Positions 59,506 to 64,000 of a DNA stretch of 64,000 nucleotides are shown here, piece by piece. The first letter of the stretch is position 1; every line of letters starts with the position of its first letter. The notes under the pieces are model-generated. The model did no database searches. It had not been told where the DNA came from and saw only the letters and a program-made list of their open reading frames with translations. Origin of the DNA: an uncultured bacterium (GTDB lineage: Bacteria; Oederibacteriota; PGYV01; Palsa-1178); contig CALAOR010000020.1 of the NCBI GenBank assembly GCA_937889595.1, positions 32,487 to 96,486 of the forward strand, given 5' to 3'. A program made the translations under genes and the position numbers.

Positions 59506-61857
59506 GTGGCTTTCGACGGTTATAAAAGCATATACAATAAAACAAGCAAGGACTCTTCAGGCCCGCCCGCCGGCAAATTGCCGGGCGGTTTTAAAAACCA
59601 GGCTTCATCACCCGCCCCCAAGGGCAAAGGATTCACACCCGGCTTTAAATTCACGCTCACGATCGCCATACTCGGGGCTTTCATAGGGCTGGGATTGTTG
59701 GGGGGTATATTTATAGCCTATATGCAGGAAGTTCCCGAGGTAGCCGACCTTAAAAATTACAAACCTAACATGTCAACGGCAGTTTATGATGAAAAAGGCG
59801 GCATGATAACACAGCTGTATGACGAGCAGCGCACGGTGGTGAGGCTTGCCGACATACCCGTAAATCTTCAAAACGCGGTTATTTCAAAAGAAGACCCGCG
59901 TTTTTTCCAGCACAGCGGTTTTGACATTAAAGGCATATTCAGGGCGACCATAAATAACGTGATCCACGGCAAGATAGTTGAGGGCGCCTCAACCATCACC
60001 CAGCAGCTCGCAAGGAACCTTTTTTTGAACCGCGAAAAGACATTTACCAGGAAGATAAAGGAAGCCATACTCGCGCTGCAGATAGAAAAATACTATACAA
60101 AAAAAGAAATAATCGAACTATACTGCAACCAGATATACTTCGGCAACAGCGCGTACGGGGTTGAGGCAGCGGCACGCACATATTTCGGCAAACATATTTA
60201 CGAGCTTACGCTTCCCGAATGCGCCATGTTGGCCGCCCTTCCGCAGTCGCCATCGGGGTCCAATCCGTACAAGCACCCGGAAATAGCGCTTGAAAAAAGG
60301 AACATAGTGCTGGATAAGATGGCGGAACGGGGATATATAACCGAACAGGAACGCGATGCTTCGAAAGCATCGCCCATTGCCTTAAGCAAACTCGAGGTCA
60401 AGAATGCCCCTTATTTTGTGGAATATGTCAGGCAGCAGCTTGAAACCACATACGGCAGTTCCATAATATATAAAGGCGGCTTGCGCGTCAATACAACTTT
60501 AAACGGTGCCATGCAGAATACGGCCCAGGAAATATTTAATTTCCGCATAAAGGATCTGCAGGACAGGATCGAAAGGAACCGCGGCAAAAAACTTGACGCC
60601 CCCCTTCAGGGCGCAATGCTTGCCATGGAACCTTCAACAGGCAAAATATTTGTGATGATCGGCGGCGTGGATTATTCAAAATCCGAATTCAACCGTTCCG
60701 TGCAGGCTCTGCGGCAGACAGGCTCGTCTTTCAAACCGATCGTATATACCTCGGCAATCGCGTCCGGATTCAGGGTATCCGACGTAATCATGGACTCCCC
60801 CATAGTGTATAAGAACGTGGACGGCACCGACTGGAAACCGGAAAATTTTTCCGGAAAATTCGGCGGGCCTATGATCCTGTTAAACGGCCTTACATATTCA
60901 AAGAATATAGTTACCGTAAAACTATTAAGCAAGATCGGCACAGGCACCGTGAAAAAATACGCGCGCGCCATGGGCATAACCTCCCCCTTAACCTCGGACC
61001 TGACACTGGGACTGGGTTCTTCTTCCCTGTCGCTAATGGAAATGGTTACCGCGTTCTGCCCTCTTGCCAACGGCGGCAGCAAAGTGACCCCTATGTCCAT
61101 ACTCAATGTTAAAGACAGCAACGGCAAGGACCTGGAAGTCAATACCCCCCGCATAGAGCAGGCAATTCCCGATACTACGGCTTATATCATGACATATATG
61201 CTTGAAAACGTCGTAAATAAAGGAACTGGTAAAACCGTGCGTAATATGGGATTTTCAGGGCCATGCGCGGGCAAGACAGGCACAACCAATGACTTTACCG
61301 ACGCCTGGTACATAGGTTATACGCCTGACCTCGTTGTAGGCATATGGATAGGTTTTGACAACAAGCAGTCAATGGGCAAAAACATGGTCGGTGGTACGAT
61401 CGCGGCCCCGATCTGGGCGGAATTCATGCTTAACACCGCATCATCGTCCACAAAAGAATTCCCCGTTCCCGACAATATAATATTTAAAAAGATATGCACC
61501 AAGTCAGGGCTGTTGGCCACCGCGGCCTGCACAGGAGCAAACACCGTTGACGCGCCCTTCATAGAAGGCACAGAACCTACAAAACCATGCAATTACCATA
61601 CCGCGGTAAATGCTTCAAACTTTTTAAGCGAGGATATGGAAAGTTCCGCAGCCGCGTCTGATGACTGGGATGAAGAAGAAACTTCCGGCGGCGTAAAAAC
61701 CGCGCCTCCCGCGAAATCCGTCAAAATAAGCGACGACAGCAATGATGAGCAGTCGCGCGTCATTATTCAAAAAGACGGTAAAAAAGCGGCGCCGGCGCCA
61801 ACCCCGGCCCCGAAGCCGGCAGCGGCGGAAGATGAAGGCGGATACAACGGATTTTAA
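59506..61857 (+). CDS. Class A penicillin-binding protein (PBP1A type)
   Basis: A 783-residue bifunctional peptidoglycan synthase. One N-terminal transmembrane segment is followed by a glycosyltransferase domain with the catalytic Glu in SKEDPRFFQHSGFD, GASTITQQLARNLF and IYFGNSAYGVEAAA. The transpeptidase domain has the Ser nucleophile in QTGSSFKPI, TYSKN and the AGKTGTTND box. The C-terminus is an acidic then Ala/Pro/Lys-rich tail. Start is the GTG at 59506 after AGAGGTG; the upstream ATG at 59464 lies within low-quality text. It is one of the few plus-strand genes and is transcribed alone. Confidence 0.95.
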   Translation: MAFDGYKSIYNKTSKDSSGPPAGKLPGGFKNQASSPAPKGKGFTPGFKFTLTIAILGAFIGLGLLGGIFIAYMQEVPEVADLKNYKPNMSTAVYDEKGGMITQLYDEQRTVVRLADIPVNLQNAVISKEDPRFFQHSGFDIKGIFRATINNVIHGKIVEGASTITQQLARNLFLNREKTFTRKIKEAILALQIEKYYTKKEIIELYCNQIYFGNSAYGVEAAARTYFGKHIYELTLPECAMLAALPQSPSGSNPYKHPEIALEKRNIVLDKMAERGYITEQERDASKASPIALSKLEVKNAPYFVEYVRQQLETTYGSSIIYKGGLRVNTTLNGAMQNTAQEIFNFRIKDLQDRIERNRGKKLDAPLQGAMLAMEPSTGKIFVMIGGVDYSKSEFNRSVQALRQTGSSFKPIVYTSAIASGFRVSDVIMDSPIVYKNVDGTDWKPENFSGKFGGPMILLNGLTYSKNIVTVKLLSKIGTGTVKKYARAMGITSPLTSDLTLGLGSSSLSLMEMVTAFCPLANGGSKVTPMSILNVKDSNGKDLEVNTPRIEQAIPDTTAYIMTYMLENVVNKGTGKTVRNMGFSGPCAGKTGTTNDFTDAWYIGYTPDLVVGIWIGFDNKQSMGKNMVGGTIAAPIWAEFMLNTASSSTKEFPVPDNIIFKKICTKSGLLATAACTGANTVDAPFIEGTEPTKPCNYHTAVNASNFLSEDMESSAAASDDWDEEETSGGVKTAPPAKSVKISDDSNDEQSRVIIQKDGKKAAPAPTPAPKPAAAEDEGGYNGF

Positions 61858-61868
61858 ATATAAAATAA

Positions 61869-62600
61869 TTACAGCTGCGAGGCCTCCAGGACCGACCTGT
61901 ATGATGAATTATACCGCTCCATCAGGCCTTCCTCGTAGAAACTAAAATATCCTTTTCCTTCAGTGCCTATAATTATATGGTCCAGCAGTATTATATCCAT
62001 TTCCTTCACGGCAAACAGAAGCTTTCTTGTGATTTTCCTGTCATTTTCAGACGGAGACGGGTCCCCGCTGGGGTGATTGTGGAGTATGACAATGCTCAAG
62101 GCTCCCCGTTTCATGGTTTCACTTATGATTTCCCTCGGATAAAGCAGGGACTGGGTTATGGTTCCCTCACATATGATGGAATTCCCGCTGATCTTGTTTT
62201 TTGCGTCAAGATAAACACAATATACCGCCTCTCTCGCCATGTCAGAACAGACATTCTTAAAATAAGCTATAATATCCGCCTGGCTGGAGGCGCTGAATTT
62301 CTGTTTTATGAACGTTTCCTCGGAGTGATAGTTAATGAACTTACGCACAACCTGAAAAAACGTTTTTGTTTCTTCCCCGACCCCGTCTATTTTCTGGTTT
62401 TCTATGACATCAAAGACTTTACGGAAATTGGAACGGGACTTTGAGTATATATCTTTTGCCTGGGGCTTAACGTCTTTTCCTTTGATAGCGTACGACAACA
62501 TAAGTTCCAGTATTTCCGGTTTTGCCGCCATGTCCTTTTTAAAACGGTCCTTGAGCCGTTTTATATGGCCGACGCCATAGTGCTTAACCTTTGCTTCCAT
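61869..62600 (-). CDS. radC: RadC family JAMM-motif protein
   Basis: A 243-residue protein. The N-terminal helix-hairpin part (residues about 1-75) is followed by the RadC/JAMM domain, with VILHNHPSGDPSPSENDRKI carrying the metal-binding HxHx7SxxD. The name reflects an old mutant assignment; the true function is uncertain, with links to DNA metabolism and mobile elements. The stop lies 11 bases from the convergent PBP1A gene. A palindrome array occupies the region upstream of its start. Confidence 0.92.
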   Translation of the reverse strand: MEAKVKHYGVGHIKRLKDRFKKDMAAKPEILELMLSYAIKGKDVKPQAKDIYSKSRSNFRKVFDVIENQKIDGVGEETKTFFQVVRKFINYHSEETFIKQKFSASSQADIIAYFKNVCSDMAREAVYCVYLDAKNKISGNSIICEGTITQSLLYPREIISETMKRGALSIVILHNHPSGDPSPSENDRKITRKLLFAVKEMDIILLDHIIIGTEGKGYFSFYEEGLMERYNSSYRSVLEASQL

Positions 62601-62702
62601 AAAACCACCTCCCTCAAAGTGGTAAAATTAGTACAGACAGAAACACCTTACTCCTTACCCTTAAGATCTAAGACTTAAGGGCTTAAGGCTTTAATGTTAA
62701 AT

Positions 62703-62928
62703 GGTGAATATTTATGAGCTCAAGCTCATAAATATTCACCGGCTATACCGCTTGTCACGGTGAGACTGTGACTTGAGCGGGTATATGTGGCAGTAAAATT
62801 TTATGAGCGCAAGCTCATAAAATTAACTGCCACATACCGCTTGTCACGGTGAGACTGTGACTTGAGCGGGTATATGTGCGAGTAAAATTTTCTTTGCGCT
62901 TTAGGCGCAAAGAAAATTAACTCGCACA
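62703..62928. repeat. Array of three variable palindromes separated by two identical repeats
   Basis: Palindrome A (62703-62740) has arms GGTGAATATTTATGAGCT and its complement. Palindromes B (62785-62835) and C (62876-62928) share AGTAAAATTTT..AAAATTAACT but differ in the outer word (TGTGGC, TGTGCG) and the inner word (ATGAGC, CTTTGCGC). Between them are two copies of a 38-40-base repeat, ACCGCTTGTCACGGTGAGAC followed by TGTGACTTGAGCGGGTATA, which is itself an imperfect hairpin. The gap 62601-62987 holds no gene. Confidence 0.85.
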
Positions 62929-62965
62929 AAAAAAAAGACAGGCACGAAATTTAATTCATGCCCGC
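62929..62965 (-). terminator. Terminator of the downstream TPR gene
   Basis: On the minus strand GGCGGGCATG and CGTGCCTGTC form a stem followed by nine T. It begins 23 bases after the stop of the gene at 62988. Confidence 0.8.
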
Positions 62966-62987
62966 CTTTTATATTAAAGGTTTGTTC

Positions 62988-63680
62988 TTAAAAAAAGAAT
63001 AACGCCGCGATCGACCCGGCAAAAAGAAGAGCAAGTAAGAGGGGATGCACGCCTATCTGCTGGCTTACGCGCTGTTCGCCCTGTTCCCCGCTTCCAAGCT
63101 TGGCAAGTACGCTTTGGACCCCGGGATTATTCGGATTTAACTGAAGTGATTTTTCATATGCTAATTTGGCATTTTCATAATCGCCTTTATAATAATAAGC
63201 CGTGCCCAGGAACTGATATGCCTGATAAGTAGGGCCTACCTGTGCCGATGCCTGATAATATTTGATCGCCATGTCATATTGTTTTGCCTTGAGGTATTTA
63301 TGCCCTGTAACAAGGTATTGCTGCGCCGGGCCGCCCGCGCCGCCTGCTGCGCCTGCTGCTCCGCCTAACTTGGCTACCATGGCTTTCGCAGCCGCGTTAG
63401 AAGGATTAAGTTTAAGTGAGTACTGGAAATTTCTGAGCGCGCCTGCTTTGTCGCCCTTATAATACTGGGCAACTCCGAGACAATAATAAGCCTCGGTGCT
63501 TGCCTGCAATTTTATGGACTGGTTATAGTATGAGATGGCGTTATCATACTGTTTTGCTTTCATGTACTTATTGCCGTAATCCAGGTACTGTTTAGCCTGC
63601 GCAGAATTGGCGGCAATCAACATGCCGGACGCAACAAAAAGAATTAAAGCCAGGAACACCAGAATTTTTGAAACCTTCAT
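62988..63680 (-). CDS. TPR-repeat protein with signal peptide and C-terminal membrane segment
   Basis: A 230-residue protein: signal peptide, two blocks of TPR repeats (KQYDNAISYYNQSIKLQ, GALRNFQYSLKLNPSNAAAK) separated by a Gly/Ala linker, and a C-terminal transmembrane segment (LLLALLFAGSIAALFF). The two blocks are similar in sequence (YMKAKQYDNAISYY and YLKAKQYDMAIKYY), a sign of internal duplication. It may tether a periplasmic scaffold to the membrane. Start at 63680 (AAGGAG eight bases upstream). Confidence 0.85.
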   Translation of the reverse strand: MKVSKILVFLALILFVASGMLIAANSAQAKQYLDYGNKYMKAKQYDNAISYYNQSIKLQASTEAYYCLGVAQYYKGDKAGALRNFQYSLKLNPSNAAAKAMVAKLGGAAGAAGGAGGPAQQYLVTGHKYLKAKQYDMAIKYYQASAQVGPTYQAYQFLGTAYYYKGDYENAKLAYEKSLQLNPNNPGVQSVLAKLGSGEQGEQRVSQQIGVHPLLLALLFAGSIAALFFF

Positions 63681-63730
63681 CACGCACACTCCTTGTTTGA
63701 GAGATTTTATTTTATTAATTAATAATTATA

Positions 63731-64000
63731 TTAAGGCAGAGCCGGCAAGGCATCGCCGGGCGCCATGCCCATGTCGTTTCCAGGTAATCCGGGTTCACCG
63801 GAAGGCACTCCCATATCATTTCCGGGAAGGCCTCCACCGGGTAATGACATGTCCCCGCCTGGTAATGCGGGTTCTGTTCCCATGTCTCCACCGGGTAATG
63901 CAGGCGCTCCACCCATGTCTCCTCCGGGTAATGCGGGCGCTCCACCCATGTCTCCACCGGGTAATGCAGGCGCTCCACCCATGTCTCCTCCGGGTAATGC
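63731..64000 (-). CDS. Gly/Pro/Met repeat protein, 5' end beyond window
   Basis: At least 89 residues of a low-complexity protein made of 11-residue repeats (GGDMGGAPALP, about five copies within the window) that become less regular towards the C-terminus (GGLPGNDMGVPSGEPG). The DNA is a 33-base tandem repeat. The reading frame is open to the right edge; the stop is TAA at 63731-63733. The start, and any signal peptide, lie outside the window. Two other frames through the repeat are also open, so the frame choice rests on the more regular Gly/Pro composition. The function is unknown. Confidence 0.6.
   Translation of the reverse strand, partial: ALPGGDMGGAPALPGGDMGGAPALPGGDMGGAPALPGGDMGTEPALPGGDMSLPGGGLPGNDMGVPSGEPGLPGNDMGMAPGDALPALP

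Noticed and set aside
62703..62928. CRISPR array
   Set aside because: There are only two repeats, the intervening units are palindromes rather than unrelated spacers, and no cas gene is present.
63715..63978. Alternative frame through the 33-base repeat (MERLHYPVETW...)
   Set aside because: All three frames across the repeat are open by its periodicity; the Gly/Pro frame extends further and has the more natural composition.

Overview
The window looks like chromosomal DNA of an uncultured, anaerobic Gram-negative (diderm) bacterium. Diderm envelope: an LptD-like protein, two outer-membrane barrels fused to TPR tails, a PorV-like protein, many lipoproteins and a GT9 heptosyltransferase-type enzyme. 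Anaerobic metabolism: a four-subunit pyruvate/2-oxoacid:ferredoxin oxidoreductase. GH57 next to DUF4912, Thr/Pro-rich secreted stalks, abundant TPR proteins, SpoVG and intermediate G+C fit candidate phyla such as Goldbacteria/Firestonebacteria. That placement is inference from gene style; there is no rRNA here. Almost every gene is on the minus strand. The exceptions are a two-gene secreted/PorV unit near 21.6-23.2 kb and PBP1A at 59.5-61.9 kb. I see no transposase, integrase, phage module or CRISPR array.

Layout. 1-10.3 kb: accessory envelope region with a truncated repeat protein, a GGDEF remnant, a STAS protein, several lipoproteins (Thr/Pro stalk, PPC, DNRLRE), two barrel-TPR proteins, and an HTH-nucleotidyltransferase/HEPN pair with its own promoter and palindromic operator. 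10.4-20.2 kb: two NlpC/P60 hydrolases, recO, ogt, lemA, a nucleotidyltransferase-like protein, a TPM protein, GH57 with DUF4912, HU, coaD, folD. 20.3-30 kb: FkbM methyltransferase, tRNA-Gln(CTG), the stalk/PorV pair, then a tight operon of ROK kinase, O-antigen-ligase-like protein, DUF2723 protein and sigma-54 activator. 30-36.3 kb: tRNA-Leu(GAG), membrane protein, cNMP-binding protein, rsmD, a DksA-type zinc finger, speD, porGDAB. 36.7-46.9 kb: mixed accessory genes (DUF523/DUF1722, repeat protein, beta-helix, TspO, SRPBCC, methyltransferase, zinc ribbon, GT9, radical SAM, SDR, TVP38). 47-63.7 kb: histidine kinase, tRNA-Gln(TTG), spoVG, ispE, TPR lipoprotein, metallo-beta-lactamase-fold protein, recG, lptD, ugpC-type ATPase, PBP1A, radC, TPR protein. 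A Gly/Pro repeat protein runs off the right end.

The most unusual content is intergenic. Many gaps hold hairpins in which a fixed scaffold surrounds a stem whose sequence differs between copies but stays self-complementary. Examples are the two nested elements at 23288-23460 and 41804-42013, the repeat/palindrome array at 62703-62928, the scattered family whose arms begin GTAG and end CTAC, and palindromes that begin at the encoded CCA of all three tRNA genes. Three elements end exactly in the stop codon of a neighbouring gene. A second notable item is lptD: its signal peptide is out of frame with the only good ATG across a nine-A run, which suggests transcriptional slippage or an assembly indel.
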